From Thauera carbonicopians (GTDB lineage: Bacteria; Pseudomonadota; Gammaproteobacteria; Burkholderiales; Rhodocyclaceae), in contig NZ_JANUXN010000002.1 in the NCBI RefSeq assembly GCF_025699485.1, forward strand, positions 434,001-498,000: a stretch of DNA of 64,000 bases. Reading direction: 5' to 3'. Below the pieces are notes generated by a model, which was given only the letters and a program-made list of their open reading frames with translations, was not told the origin of the DNA and did not search any database. Within the stretch, counting starts at the first letter, position 1. Each line of letters begins with the position of its first letter. Position numbers and translations under genes: made by a program. Shown here one piece after another: positions 24,908 to 35,263 of the stretch.

Positions 24908-27337
24908 TCAGCGCATCTTTTCCGGCTTCACCTTCGGCGTCAGCGGCGCGCCCTTGCGCGCACGGCGGTGGCGCAGCGGTTCGCGCTGGGCGGGCTTCAG
25001 TTCGATGGTGACGGCCTTGCCGCCGCGGCCGGTGCCTTCGACTGCCAGTACCGCATCGTCAGCCGGCACTGCAACCGCGGCCAATGCTTCGCCTTCGTCC
25101 AGCGCCATCACGATCACGCCGCGGCCGCCGCTCTGCTGCTTCATCTCAGGGCGGGGGAAGACCAGCAGGCGGCCGTTTTCCGACGCTGCGGCGATCCAGT
25201 CGCCGTATGCCTTGGCCGGTGTCAGCACCTTTTCGCCCTTTTCGAGGCTCATGAAGGCCTTGCCGGCACGCTGGCGGCTGGTGGCGTCGCCGACGCTGCA
25301 CAGGAAGCCGTAGCCACCGCTGTTGGCGAACAGCCAGACCGTGTCCGGTGCGTCGCTGACGACCTGCGCCAGTTTGCCGCCGTCCTGGAATTCGACCAGG
25401 GTGGTGATCGGTACGCCATCGCCGCGGCCGCCGGGCAGGTCGGACACCTTGACCGTGTAGGCGCGGCCGTTGCTGTCGATGACGATCAGCGGCCAGGTGC
25501 TGCGCGTCTCGATCACGACGAAGCCGAAGTCGCCGGCCTTGTAGCCGATGCCGGCGGGGTCGATGCCGTGGCCCTGGCGCGAGCGCACCCAGCCGTTCTT
25601 CGACACGATGACGGTGACGGGCTCGTCGGGCACCGAGATCTCGGCCGGCGCTACGGCGGCGACGGCTTCGACCAGGGTGCGGCGGTCGTCGCCGTATTTC
25701 TTCGCGTCGGCCTGGATTTCCTTCAGGATCAGGCGGGTCATCGCCGCGCGGCTGTCGAGGATGTGCTGCAGGCCGTCGCGCTCGTCGCGCAGTTCGGCCA
25801 GCTCCTTCTCGATCTTGAAGCCTTCCAGGCGCGCGAGCTGGCGCAGGCGGATTTCCAGGATGTCCTCGGCCTGGATTTCGGACAGGCCGAAGGCGGAGAT
25901 CAGCGCCGGCTTGGGTTCGTCCGACTCGCGGATCACGCGGATCACTTCCTCGATGTGCAGGAAGGCGATCATGCGACCTTCGAGGATGTGGATGCGGCGG
26001 TCGACTTCGTCCAGGCGGTGGCGGGTGCGGCGTTCGACGGTGACGTAGCGGAAGTCGATCCATTCCTGCAGGATCTGCACCAGGTTCTTCTGCTGCGGCC
26101 GGCCATCGCGGCCGATCATCGTCATGTTGACCGAGGCCGAGGTCTCCAGGCTGGTATGGGCCAGCAGCACCGCCATGAACTCGTCGCGGTTCTGGCGGCT
26201 GGACTTGGGCTCCAGCACGATGCGCACCGGCGCCTTGTCGCTGGACTCGTCGCGCACGGTGTCGAGTACGCCGAGCACGAGCTGCTTGAGGTTTTTCTGT
26301 TCCTGCGTGACGTCCTTCTTGCCGGCGCGCGGCTGCGGATTGGTCAGGGTCTCGATCTCGGACAGCACCTGCGCGGCCGACACGCCGTGCGGCAGCTCCT
26401 CGACGATCACCCGCCACTGGTTGCGGGCCAGCTCCTCGATCTTCCAGCGTGCGCGCAGGCGCAGGCTGCCGCGACCGGAAGCGTAGGCGTCGCGGATCGC
26501 CTCGGGCGAGGAAATCAGTTGGCCGCCGCCGGGGAAATCGGGGCCGGGGATGATGCCGAGCACCTCGTCGAGCGTCGCTTCCGGGTTGCGGATCAGGTGG
26601 CAGGCGGCGTCGGCCACTTCGCGCAGGTTGTGCGGCGGGATTTCGGTCGCCATGCCGACGGCGATGCCGGAGGCGCCGTTGAGCAGCACGAAGGGCAGGC
26701 GGGCCGGCAGCAGCTTCGGCTCCTCGAAGGCACCGTCGTAGTTGGGGACGAAATCCACCGTGCCGCGGTCGATCTCGGACAGCAGCAGCTCGGCGATCGG
26801 CGTCAGGCGGCATTCGGTGTAGCGCATCGCCGCGGCGGAGTCGCCGTCGCGCGAACCGAAGTTGCCCTGGCCGTCGACCAGCGGATAACGCAGCGAGAAA
26901 TCCTGCGCCACCCGCACCATCGCATCGTAGACGCTGCTGTCGCCGTGCGGGTGGTACTTGCCGATCACGTCGCCGACCACGCGCGCCGACTTCACGTGCT
27001 TGGAGCCGGGCGACAGCCGCATCTCGTTCATCGCGTACAGGATGCGGCGCTGCACCGGCTTCAGGCCGTCCTCCACCTGCGGCAGCGCGCGCGACTTCAC
27101 CACGCTCATGGCGTAGGCGAGGTAGGCGCGCTCGGCATAGCGGTCGAGCGCCAGTGTGCCGTCGTCCTCTTCTGCCGGTTCTGGCGCGGCGGGCGGGGCA
27201 GGGGGGGGCGTCAGGCCGGCACCGGCAGGTGCGTCAACCGGCGGCAAAGCTGCGGGAGTATCGGGCTTGGCTGTTGCTGCATTGGCGTCGGCAGACGGTT
27301 CAGGGGTGCCGAACAGGTCGGAAGTGTCGTTGCTCAT
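24908..27337 (-). CDS. parC: DNA topoisomerase IV subunit A
   Basis: 809 aa DNA-cleavage subunit of topoisomerase IV (chromosome decatenation). An Ala/Pro-rich extension of about 60 residues precedes the core ([19 protein letters not shown]). Catalytic Tyr173 lies in AAMRYTE. The quinolone-determining region reads [11 protein letters not shown]: the serine equivalent to E. coli Ser80 is kept, and the Glu84 position is Asp. The C-terminal half is the beta-pinwheel. It is convergent with motD and separated from parE by the dmeRF and vapBC genes. Confidence 0.97.
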   Translation of the reverse strand: MSNDTSDLFGTPEPSADANAATAKPDTPAALPPVDAPAGAGLTPPPAPPAAPEPAEEDDGTLALDRYAERAYLAYAMSVVKSRALPQVEDGLKPVQRRILYAMNEMRLSPGSKHVKSARVVGDVIGKYHPHGDSSVYDAMVRVAQDFSLRYPLVDGQGNFGSRDGDSAAAMRYTECRLTPIAELLLSEIDRGTVDFVPNYDGAFEEPKLLPARLPFVLLNGASGIAVGMATEIPPHNLREVADAACHLIRNPEATLDEVLGIIPGPDFPGGGQLISSPEAIRDAYASGRGSLRLRARWKIEELARNQWRVIVEELPHGVSAAQVLSEIETLTNPQPRAGKKDVTQEQKNLKQLVLGVLDTVRDESSDKAPVRIVLEPKSSRQNRDEFMAVLLAHTSLETSASVNMTMIGRDGRPQQKNLVQILQEWIDFRYVTVERRTRHRLDEVDRRIHILEGRMIAFLHIEEVIRVIRESDEPKPALISAFGLSEIQAEDILEIRLRQLARLEGFKIEKELAELRDERDGLQHILDSRAAMTRLILKEIQADAKKYGDDRRTLVEAVAAVAPAEISVPDEPVTVIVSKNGWVRSRQGHGIDPAGIGYKAGDFGFVVIETRSTWPLIVIDSNGRAYTVKVSDLPGGRGDGVPITTLVEFQDGGKLAQVVSDAPDTVWLFANSGGYGFLCSVGDATSRQRAGKAFMSLEKGEKVLTPAKAYGDWIAAASENGRLLVFPRPEMKQQSGGRGVIVMALDEGEALAAVAVPADDAVLAVEGTGRGGKAVTIELKPAQREPLRHRRARKGAPLTPKVKPEKMR

Positions 27338-27545
27338 CGATCCAGGCGGCCCCGGATGCCGGGGCGCTGATGCTGCGAAAAGGGGGCGATCTTACCCCGA
27401 GCGCGTGACTGGATGCGAATCGCCGGGCAGGTTTGGCGGGAATTCGGATTTCGGGGCACAGGACATCGACGAGGCCGAACGGGCAAGGAGTCGTGGCCTG
27501 GACACATGAGACGTTCGCCCGTCTGGCGGCAGGAGCCTGTGTTCT

Positions 27546-27568
27546 GTAGTATAGCCCCCTATGCTATA
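27546..27568. promoter_or_regulatory. RcnR/CsoR-type operator upstream of dmeR
   Basis: TATAGC (27550-27555) and GCTATA (27563-27568) form a perfect inverted repeat around a C-tract (CCCCC at 27555-27559). A/T half-sites flanking a G/C tract are the hallmark of operators for RcnR/FrmR/DmeR-class proteins. It lies 18 bases upstream of the dmeR ATG and overlaps the probable core promoter. Confidence 0.75.
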
Positions 27569-27586
27569 TTTCAGCCGGAGCCGGTC

Positions 27587-27859
27587 ATGTCGCACACCAT
27601 CCGCCAGAAGGAAAAACTGATCGCCCGCATCCGGCGGATCAAGGGGCAGCTCGATGGCGTCGAGCGGGCGCTGGAGGCGGAGGCCTCGTGCGGTGAAGTC
27701 CTGCGGCAACTTGCATCGGCGCGCGGTGCGCTGACCGGGCTGACTGCGGAAGTGATGGAAGGCCACCTGCAGGAGCACGTCATCGAGCCGGCGAGCGAGG
27801 ATGAACGCCGCGTGGGCGGACAGGAAATGATCGACGTCATCCGGACCTACCTGAAATGA
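27587..27859 (+). CDS. dmeR: Ni/Co-responsive repressor DmeR (RcnR/CsoR family)
   Basis: 90 aa all-helical metalloregulator that binds DNA when metal-free and releases it on Ni(II) or Co(II). His3, Cys35, His60 and His64 are all present at the same positions as the RcnR ligand set, which distinguishes it from copper CsoR and from formaldehyde-sensing FrmR. The ATG at 27587 is required to place His3; longer in-frame starts are discarded. It overlaps dmeF by four bases (ATGA) and has a palindromic C-tract operator immediately upstream. Confidence 0.92.
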   Translation: MSHTIRQKEKLIARIRRIKGQLDGVERALEAEASCGEVLRQLASARGALTGLTAEVMEGHLQEHVIEPASEDERRVGGQEMIDVIRTYLK

Positions 27860-28845
27860 ACGCACATCCGAATGCGGCTGCAGCGCCGGTGGGCGATTTC
27901 CAGCCGTCCCATGAGCACGTCTTCCTTGGCCATGACCATCATCGCAATGAACGCCGGGTGTGGCTGGTGATCGCGCTGACGGCCGTCATGATGGTGGCGG
28001 AGATCGTGGCCGGGACCATTTATGGCTCGATGGCCCTGGTCGCCGATGGCTGGCACATGTCTACGCATGCCGGCGCCTTGCTGATCACCGCGCTGGCTTA
28101 TTCCTACGCCAGGCGCCATGCGCGCGATGCCCGCTTCACTTTCGGCACCGGCAAGCTGGGCGACCTTGCCGGCTTCGCCAGCGCGGTGGTGCTGGCCCTG
28201 GTTGCGCTGCTGGTCGGCTGGGAGAGTCTGTCGCGGCTAGCCGATCCGGTTCCCATCAGCTTCAATCAGGCGATCCTGGTCGCGGTGCTGGGCCTGATCG
28301 TCAATCTGGTGTCGGCCTGGCTACTCAAGGACGACCACACGCATCATCACCATCACGGACATGGCCATGCTCACCACCATGACGACGGGCATGGCCATCA
28401 CCACCACGGCCATACGCCCGACAACAATCTGCGCGCGGCCTACATGCACGTGCTGGCCGATGCGCTGACCTCGGTGCTGGCCATCGTCGCGCTGCTGCTC
28501 GGCCGCAGCTACGGCTGGCTGTGGGCCGATCCGCTGATGGGCGTGGTCGGTGCGCTGGTCATCGGCCGCTGGTCATGGGGTCTGATCCGCGACGCGGGCA
28601 GCGTGTTGCTGGATGCGGTTCCCGAAGGGGAAGAGGTGCGCGAGGAGATTAGGGAAGCGCTTGCGCCCACCGGCGACAGGATCACCGACATCCACGTCTG
28701 GCAGGTCGGGCCAGGGCATTTCGCGGCGATCGTCTCGCTTGCCTCGGTGGCGCCGAAGGACGTGCAGGCCTACAAGGCGATGCTTGCCCATATCCATGAG
28801 TTGTCCCACGTGACGCTCGAAACGGAGCGTCTGCCGGCTGTGTGA
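27856..28845 (+). CDS. dmeF: CDF family Ni/Co efflux transporter DmeF
   Basis: 329 aa inner-membrane cation diffusion facilitator exporting divalent cobalt/nickel (possibly Zn/Cd) in exchange for protons. Six helices; the metal-site motifs on helices 2 and 5 are visible (VADGWHMSTHAGALL and YMHVLADALTSV, HxxxD type). A long His-rich loop between helices 4 and 5 (DDHTHHHHHGHGHAHHHDDG and on) has more than 20 histidines. The C-terminal cytosolic domain reads ITDIHVWQVGPGH. Co-transcribed with the sensor gene dmeR. Confidence 0.94.
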   Translation: MNAHPNAAAAPVGDFQPSHEHVFLGHDHHRNERRVWLVIALTAVMMVAEIVAGTIYGSMALVADGWHMSTHAGALLITALAYSYARRHARDARFTFGTGKLGDLAGFASAVVLALVALLVGWESLSRLADPVPISFNQAILVAVLGLIVNLVSAWLLKDDHTHHHHHGHGHAHHHDDGHGHHHHGHTPDNNLRAAYMHVLADALTSVLAIVALLLGRSYGWLWADPLMGVVGALVIGRWSWGLIRDAGSVLLDAVPEGEEVREEIREALAPTGDRITDIHVWQVGPGHFAAIVSLASVAPKDVQAYKAMLAHIHELSHVTLETERLPAV

Positions 28846-28889
28846 TTTCGCCGGCCGAAAAGCATCGGGCTTTGCGGGCAGTCTGGCAG

Positions 28890-29333
28890 TCAGGATGATG
28901 AGGCAGGCCACGGTGCTGCTGGCTCATGCAGCAGCGGTTCGGCCCAGTTCTCGGTCACGAGTCCGCCGACGCGGGCGAATTCGCGGGTGTTGTCGGTGAT
29001 CAGGATGCAGTCCAGCGCGAGGGCGTGGGCGGCGATCTGGGTGTCGAGCGGGCCGATGGGTGCGCCGCTGCGTTCGAGTTCGGCGCGCAGCGCGGCGTAT
29101 TTCCAGACCGCTGCTTCGTCGAAAGGGGCGATGTCGAGCGGCAGCAGGAAGCTTTCCAGGGCGGTGCGGTTGCGCGTGGAACCGCTCTTGGCGACGCCAT
29201 AGGCCAGTTCGCAGGCGGTGACGACGGAGATGCCGATGTCGCCGACCGCGTGGGCCTCGAAGCGGTGGCGGACGTGGGCAGGGCGGTGGTTGATGAGGTA
29301 GATGCAGATGTTGGTATCGAGCATGTACCTCAT
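28890..29333 (-). CDS. vapC: VapC-type PIN-domain toxin
   Basis: 147 aa endoribonuclease toxin of the VapBC type II system. Four acidic PIN residues are visible: MLDTN, TACELAYG, GPLDTQIAAHA and LITDN. The start ATG overlaps the antitoxin stop (ATGA). The last 15 residues (EPAAPWPASSS) extend past the usual domain end. Complete, so possibly active. It lies between parC and parE with dmeRF. Confidence 0.93.
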   Translation of the reverse strand: MRYMLDTNICIYLINHRPAHVRHRFEAHAVGDIGISVVTACELAYGVAKSGSTRNRTALESFLLPLDIAPFDEAAVWKYAALRAELERSGAPIGPLDTQIAAHALALDCILITDNTREFARVGGLVTENWAEPLLHEPAAPWPASSS

Positions 29334-29560
29334 GGTGCGATCGCCTCGCGTTGCTGTTGCTCCGGCTGCTCGCGCACCAGTTCGAAGCCGGGCTCGAATT
29401 GGTCGAGCGCGTCGAACAGGGTGCGCCAGCCGTGGCGCGGCAGCAGCACGACGGCGTCGCCGACGCGCTTGATCATCACTTCATCGCCGTCGAAACGGTA
29501 TTCCTTGGGCAGGCGAACGGCCTGGCTGCGGCCGTTGATGAAGAGCTTGGCGGTGTCCAT
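29330..29560 (-). CDS. vapB: VapB-type antitoxin
   Basis: 76 aa antitoxin with an N-terminal AbrB/SpoVT-like swapped-hairpin DNA-binding domain (TAKLFINGRSQAVRLPKEYR, FDGDEVMIKRVGD) and a C-terminal tail (WRTLFDALDQFEPGFELV) that should wrap around VapC. First gene of vapBC. Upstream on the minus strand a TATACT -10 lies within GGTATATACTCATGATATCC (29585-29604), an imperfect palindrome likely bound by VapBC. Confidence 0.92.
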   Translation of the reverse strand: MDTAKLFINGRSQAVRLPKEYRFDGDEVMIKRVGDAVVLLPRHGWRTLFDALDQFEPGFELVREQPEQQQREAIAP

Positions 29561-29649
29561 GGTCTTTTTCCTGTCGGAGTCTGATGGATATCATGAGTAT
29601 ATACCATCGATCCGGGCAGGCAAGATTCGCCTCCGGGCGGAGGCGGGAT

Positions 29650-31638
<1,989 letters not shown>

Positions 31639-31705
31639 GCTGCGGGCCCGTTCGGTTTCACGAAGGGCGCAAGGATAGCAGAGCCCGATACTGGATGAAT
31701 GTTCA

Positions 31706-31775
31706 GGCGCGCGGTAGCAGGCGCGTGGTAACAGGCGCGCGGCAGCGGGTGTGTGGTAAGGGGCGCGAGGTATCA
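31706..31775. repeat. Five tandem 14-bp degenerate repeats
   Basis: Units GGCGCGCGGTAGCA, GGCGCGTGGTAACA, GGCGCGCGGCAGCG, GGTGTGTGGTAAGG and GGCGCGAGGTATCA follow each other without gaps from 31706 to 31775. The last unit contains the flgN stop codon (complement of TCA at 31773-31775). The array lies between the 5' end of parE and the 3' end of flgN, at the edge of the flagellar locus. Confidence 0.8.
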
Positions 31776-32258
31776 GGCGCTGCCGAGGATGCGGCCGCCG
31801 CCGGTGGGTTTGGCGAGGCCGTCGGCGTCGTAGAGCTGCGGGTGGTTGGCGGCGGACAGCAGCACCGTCAGTGCGGCCTGGTTGCCGGACATGCGTTCGA
31901 GGATGAGCTGGCCGTTCAGCGCGTTGCGGTCGCGCGCCTGGCGCGCCCGGGCGATGACTTCGTCCCAGCGTGCGAGCACGCGCGGCAGATTTGCGCAGAC
32001 CTTGCGGATGGCGGCGTCGGAGACGCCATGGCCCATGCGCACCAGCAGCCGCGTGCGTTCGTCATGCAGGTGCTGGAGCTGGCGGTAGCGCTCGTTCTTC
32101 TCGTTGGCGATGTTTATCAGCGCGTCGGTATTGCCCTGCACGAGCTGGCCTTCCTCGCGGTCGAGGATGGCGAGGAATTCGCCGAGCTGCATCGATTCGG
32201 CCTCGATCAGCAGGGCGAGGCGCTGCTGATCGGCGGAAGGGGGGGCGGGCTGGTTCAT
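31773..32258 (-). CDS. flgN: Flagellar export chaperone FlgN
   Basis: 161 aa helical, acidic protein, the chaperone for hook-filament junction proteins FlgK and FlgL. Coiled-coil character (AILDREEGQLVQGNTDALIN, EKNERYRQLQHLHDERTRLL) and position after flgM identify it. AAGGA before the ATG at 32258 sets the start; an ATG eight codons upstream lacks a site. FlgK/FlgL are encoded 9 kb away. Its stop codon is inside the 14-bp repeat array. Confidence 0.88.
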   Translation of the reverse strand: MNQPAPPSADQQRLALLIEAESMQLGEFLAILDREEGQLVQGNTDALINIANEKNERYRQLQHLHDERTRLLVRMGHGVSDAAIRKVCANLPRVLARWDEVIARARQARDRNALNGQLILERMSGNQAALTVLLSAANHPQLYDADGLAKPTGGGRILGSA

Positions 32259-32319
32259 CGTGTCCTTCGCGGGTCGGTGCATGCGGAGCCGAATCTTACC
32301 GCCGTTGCCGTCCGATGGT

Positions 32320-32616
32320 TCAGCCGCGCGACTCGAGCATGTCCCGGACGCTGGCGATCAGGCCGTCGGCGATGCGGTTGGCGTCGATCTTGAAGCGGCC
32401 TTCCGAGATTGCCTGGCGGATTTCATCCACGCGCTTCTGATCGATTTCAGGCGATTCGGAAATCGCGCTTTCCGCCTTCTTCATCAGCGTGGCCAGCGGG
32501 GAAAGCTGCACGCTGTCGCCGCCGGACTGGACCGGGGTATTGCTGCGCTGCGCAGGCGTGCGGGCATCCTGCACCTGCGACGGGACATAGGCCTTGCCCG
32601 TGCTCTCGATTTTCAT
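32320..32616 (-). CDS. flgM: Anti-sigma-28 factor FlgM
   Basis: 98 aa inhibitor of FliA, exported through the completed hook to release sigma-28. The conserved C-terminal half reads VQLSPLATLMKKAESAI and RVDEIRQAISEGRFKIDANRIADGLI, matching the FliA-binding helices. The N-terminus (MKIESTGKAYVPSQ) is disordered. A canonical sigma-28 promoter lies 34 bases upstream, giving feedback control by FliA. Second in the flgA-flgM-flgN order on the minus strand. Confidence 0.95.
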   Translation of the reverse strand: MKIESTGKAYVPSQVQDARTPAQRSNTPVQSGGDSVQLSPLATLMKKAESAISESPEIDQKRVDEIRQAISEGRFKIDANRIADGLIASVRDMLESRG

Positions 32617-32649
32617 GATGTTCTCCGGAAACGCATCGACACGAATGGG

Positions 32650-32676
32650 TAATCGGCAGCGTTTCGTGAAACTTTA
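32650..32676 (-). promoter_or_regulatory. Sigma-28 (FliA) promoter of flgM-flgN
   Basis: On the minus strand TAAAGTTT, an 11-base spacer and GCCGATTA match the enterobacterial and betaproteobacterial FliA consensus (TAAAGTTT-N11-GCCGATAA) at 15 of 16 positions. It lies 34-60 bases upstream of the flgM ATG, in the gap between flgA and flgM. Confidence 0.93.
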
Positions 32677-32713
32677 GTGATTTATTTCACGCCTTGCCAC
32701 AAGCGCTTGTGAC

Positions 32714-33457
32714 CTAGAAGTCGACATCGACCGTGCCATCCGGCCGCACCAGGCCTTGCACGATCTGGCCGTTGCCGAGCCGGATGCGGATACGTTCGCC
32801 GGCGGCGGCGGCGTTCAGGGCCTGGCCTTCGCCCGACACCGTGAAGCCGGGGCCGCGTGTCGTCACCAGCACCGTCTGCCCACGGCGCACGGCGTCGGCC
32901 TGGCGCAGGCTGCCCGCGCGCAGCGGCGCACCTGCCGCCTGCGCGAAGCGGGTGACATGGCCGACGGCCTGTTCGGGCGCGGACAGCACGTTGTCGGGTA
33001 GGGCGCTGAGTTCGCCTTCACGGACTTCGACGTCGGCTTCGCGGATCACTTCGGCCGAGCGCAACGCGCGGGTGGTGACGAGATAGGGGCCGAAGACCTG
33101 CACCGTGGCCTGCGCCCATGCCGTCCAGGCGGTGGGGGCGTCGCAGCGGACGCCGACGGTGATCTGTCCCCAGGCGCGGGTGCCGGGCTGGAGGAAAGCT
33201 TCGAGCGCCGCGCAGGGCGGCAACTGGTTGGCCGGATCGAAGGCGCGTACGTTGATCCGGACTTCGCCGGGCTGCCCCAGGGTTTCCCGTTCCAGCAGGC
33301 TGCGTACCGCTGCCTCGACGGCCTCGGGCGACTGTCGGGCGGCGGCGGGGGAAGGGCTGAGGGGCGCGAGCAGGGCCAGTGACAGCAGGCCTGCGCGAAG
33401 GAAACGGGACGGGTTGATGGTGCGGAGAGCGGCCGGGCCGGAGAGCGGGCGATTCAT
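32714..33457 (-). CDS. flgA: Flagellar P-ring assembly chaperone FlgA
   Basis: 247 aa periplasmic chaperone needed for assembly of the FlgI P-ring. Signal peptide (FLRAGLLSLALLAPLSPSPA, cleavage after ARA-type site near residue 40) then the SAF domain with VTTRALRSAEVIREADVEV and the C-terminal GERIRIRLGNGQIVQGLVRP. The ATG at 33457 is chosen as the one directly in front of the signal peptide; a longer in-frame start adds 58 residues. Divergent from flgB. Confidence 0.94.
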   Translation of the reverse strand: MNRPLSGPAALRTINPSRFLRAGLLSLALLAPLSPSPAAARQSPEAVEAAVRSLLERETLGQPGEVRINVRAFDPANQLPPCAALEAFLQPGTRAWGQITVGVRCDAPTAWTAWAQATVQVFGPYLVTTRALRSAEVIREADVEVREGELSALPDNVLSAPEQAVGHVTRFAQAAGAPLRAGSLRQADAVRRGQTVLVTTRGPGFTVSGEGQALNAAAAGERIRIRLGNGQIVQGLVRPDGTVDVDF

Positions 33458-33625
33458 GGGCGGATTGCAGCATGCCTCCGGCGTGGAGGCAAGTTGGCGG
33501 CAGGGGCGGTGGCCGGCAAAGAGTCCACGGCAGGTTTTGCCGGCGGGGCCGGCAAGCGGCAGATTTGGGCGGTTTTCTACCGCCTTATCGGGCGAGGGCG
33601 GCTCCGAGGCGGGGCTTACCATCGC

Positions 33626-33640
33626 TGGCATGAAAGCTGC
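33626..33640 (+). promoter_or_regulatory. Sigma-54 promoter of flgBCDEF
   Basis: TGGCATG-AAAG-CTGC has the invariant GG (33627-33628) and GC (33639-33640) ten bases apart, close to the TGGCACG-N4-TTGC consensus. It lies about 70 bases upstream of the flgB ATG. FleR, encoded in this locus, is the likely activator. Confidence 0.75.
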
Positions 33641-33708
33641 GTATTCCTTGGCCGACGATGTCGCGTCCCCGCCGGGGGACGTACCGGCCGCATTCGAGAG
33701 GTAAGGCG

Positions 33709-34125
33709 ATGAAGACCCTGCTGGACAACCAGATGCGCTTCCACCAGGTGGCGCTCAATCTCCAGGCCCACCGCCAGGAATTGCTGGCGTCGAACATCGC
33801 CAACGCCGACACGCCGCACTACAAGGCGCGCGACATCGATTTCCGCGCCGCGCTCGACAATGCGCTGGGCAAGGCGCCGGGCGGCGGTCTGGGCGGCGTC
33901 GCGCTCGATACCACGCACCAGGGTCATATCGCCGGCGGCGCGGCGCTCGGGGCCGATGCCTTCTCCAAATACCGCACCGAGCTGCAGTCCGCGGTCGACG
34001 GCAACACCGTCAACATGGACGTCGAGCGTGCAGCCTTCGCCGAGAACGCGCTGCGTTACGAGGCGAGCCTGACCTTCATCAACGGCATGCTGCGCTCGAT
34101 GAACACCGCGCTCACCGGCCAGTAA
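33709..34125 (+). CDS. flgB: Flagellar basal-body rod protein FlgB
   Basis: 138 aa proximal rod protein. N-terminal helix and rod signature (QVALNLQAHRQELLASNIANADTPHYKARD) and C-terminal helix (AFAENALRYEASLTFINGML) are complete. AAGG precedes the ATG at 33709; an in-frame ATG 17 codons earlier would lie in the promoter leader. First gene of flgBCDEF, downstream of a sigma-54 element. Confidence 0.96.
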   Translation: MKTLLDNQMRFHQVALNLQAHRQELLASNIANADTPHYKARDIDFRAALDNALGKAPGGGLGGVALDTTHQGHIAGGAALGADAFSKYRTELQSAVDGNTVNMDVERAAFAENALRYEASLTFINGMLRSMNTALTGQ

Positions 34126-34136
34126 GGAATTCCATC

Positions 34137-34541
34137 ATGAGCATGCTCAACGTCTTCCAGATCGCCGGCTCGGCGCTCAACGCGCAGTCGCTGCGGCTCA
34201 ACACCACCGCCTCCAACCTCGCCAACGCCGACAGCGTCACCACCGAGACCGGCGAGCCTTACCGCGCCAAGCAGGTCGTCTTTGCCGCCCGGCAGATGGC
34301 CGGGCCGGCGGCGGTCGGCGTGCAGGTGACGCAGATCGTCGACAGCGCTGCGCCGATGCGGATGGTGTACGAGCCGAACAACCCGGCGGCCAATGCCGAC
34401 GGCTACGTTGAAATGCCCAATGTGAACGTGGCCGAGGAGATGGTGAACATGATCTCGGCCTCGCGCTCCTACCAGAACAACGCCGAGATCATGAACACGG
34501 CACGGACATTGCTACAGCGTACCTTGCAGATCGGACAGTGA
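34137..34541 (+). CDS. flgC: Flagellar basal-body rod protein FlgC
   Basis: 134 aa proximal rod protein with the N-terminal signature (NTTASNLANADSVTTETGEP) and the C-terminal DUF1078-type helix (VNVAEEMVNMISASRSYQNN). Standard length. Eleven bases after flgB and followed by flgD in the usual order. Confidence 0.97.
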   Translation: MSMLNVFQIAGSALNAQSLRLNTTASNLANADSVTTETGEPYRAKQVVFAARQMAGPAAVGVQVTQIVDSAAPMRMVYEPNNPAANADGYVEMPNVNVAEEMVNMISASRSYQNNAEIMNTARTLLQRTLQIGQ

Positions 34542-34579
34542 GCGCTGTCCGGCAAATGATGCCGTAGCAGGAGAGATTC

Positions 34580-35248
34580 ATGAGCACCGTCTCGAACGAT
34601 GTGACAATGGAAAACGTGCTGTCCAAGCTGGCACGCAGCGAACCCGTGCAGAAGGCGGAAGAGGACATGCAGGGGCGTTTCCTGAAGCTGCTGACCACCC
34701 AGCTTCGCAACCAGGACCCGATGAACCCGATGGAAAACGCCGAGCTGACCTCCCAGCTCGCGCAGATGAGCACGGTCGACGGCATCGAGCGGCTCAACAA
34801 GATGGTCCAGTCCTTCTTCGATTCGCAGGCCTCGGCCGAGGGCATCAACGCCGCGGCCCTGATCGGGCGCGGCGTGCTGGTGGAAGGCCAGCAGATGGTG
34901 TTGACGGAAGCGGGCGGCATCGGTGGTTTCGAGATCGACGGGCCGGCCGACCGCGTGACGCTGACGGTGACCGACAGCTCGGGCCTGCCGGTCAAGCAGA
35001 TGGTGTTCGACAGCATCGAGGCCGGCAGCCACAACTTCATCTGGGACGGTACCGCGGAAGACGGTTCGCGTGCCGCCGACGGCGTCTACACCCTGTCGTT
35101 GTCCGCGACTCTCGGCGACGAGAAGGTGCAGGGGCGCACGCTGCAGTTCGGGCCGGTGACCAGCGTCGTGCGCGGTCCCAGGGGCGCCGACCTGCAGGTG
35201 GGCGACCTCGGTCTGTTCAAGCTCGACGACATCAAGCAGATTCTCTGA
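34580..35248 (+). CDS. flgD: Flagellar hook capping protein FlgD
   Basis: 222 aa hook-cap scaffold that guides FlgE polymerisation and is discarded. The N-terminal export and capping part (FLKLLTTQLRNQDPMNPMEN, then ELTSQLAQMSTVDGIERLN) is followed by the FlgD Ig/tudor-like core (ESIEAGSHNFIWDGT-type repeat, here FDSIEAGSHNFIWDGTAEDG). Complete. Confidence 0.97.
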   Translation: MSTVSNDVTMENVLSKLARSEPVQKAEEDMQGRFLKLLTTQLRNQDPMNPMENAELTSQLAQMSTVDGIERLNKMVQSFFDSQASAEGINAAALIGRGVLVEGQQMVLTEAGGIGGFEIDGPADRVTLTVTDSSGLPVKQMVFDSIEAGSHNFIWDGTAEDGSRAADGVYTLSLSATLGDEKVQGRTLQFGPVTSVVRGPRGADLQVGDLGLFKLDDIKQIL

Positions 35249-35263
35249 TCCGGAGCAGCGATC

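Noticed and set aside
24968-27370. A long plus-strand open frame opposite parC
   Set aside because: Covers the same bases as a complete topoisomerase gene and shows no family motif.
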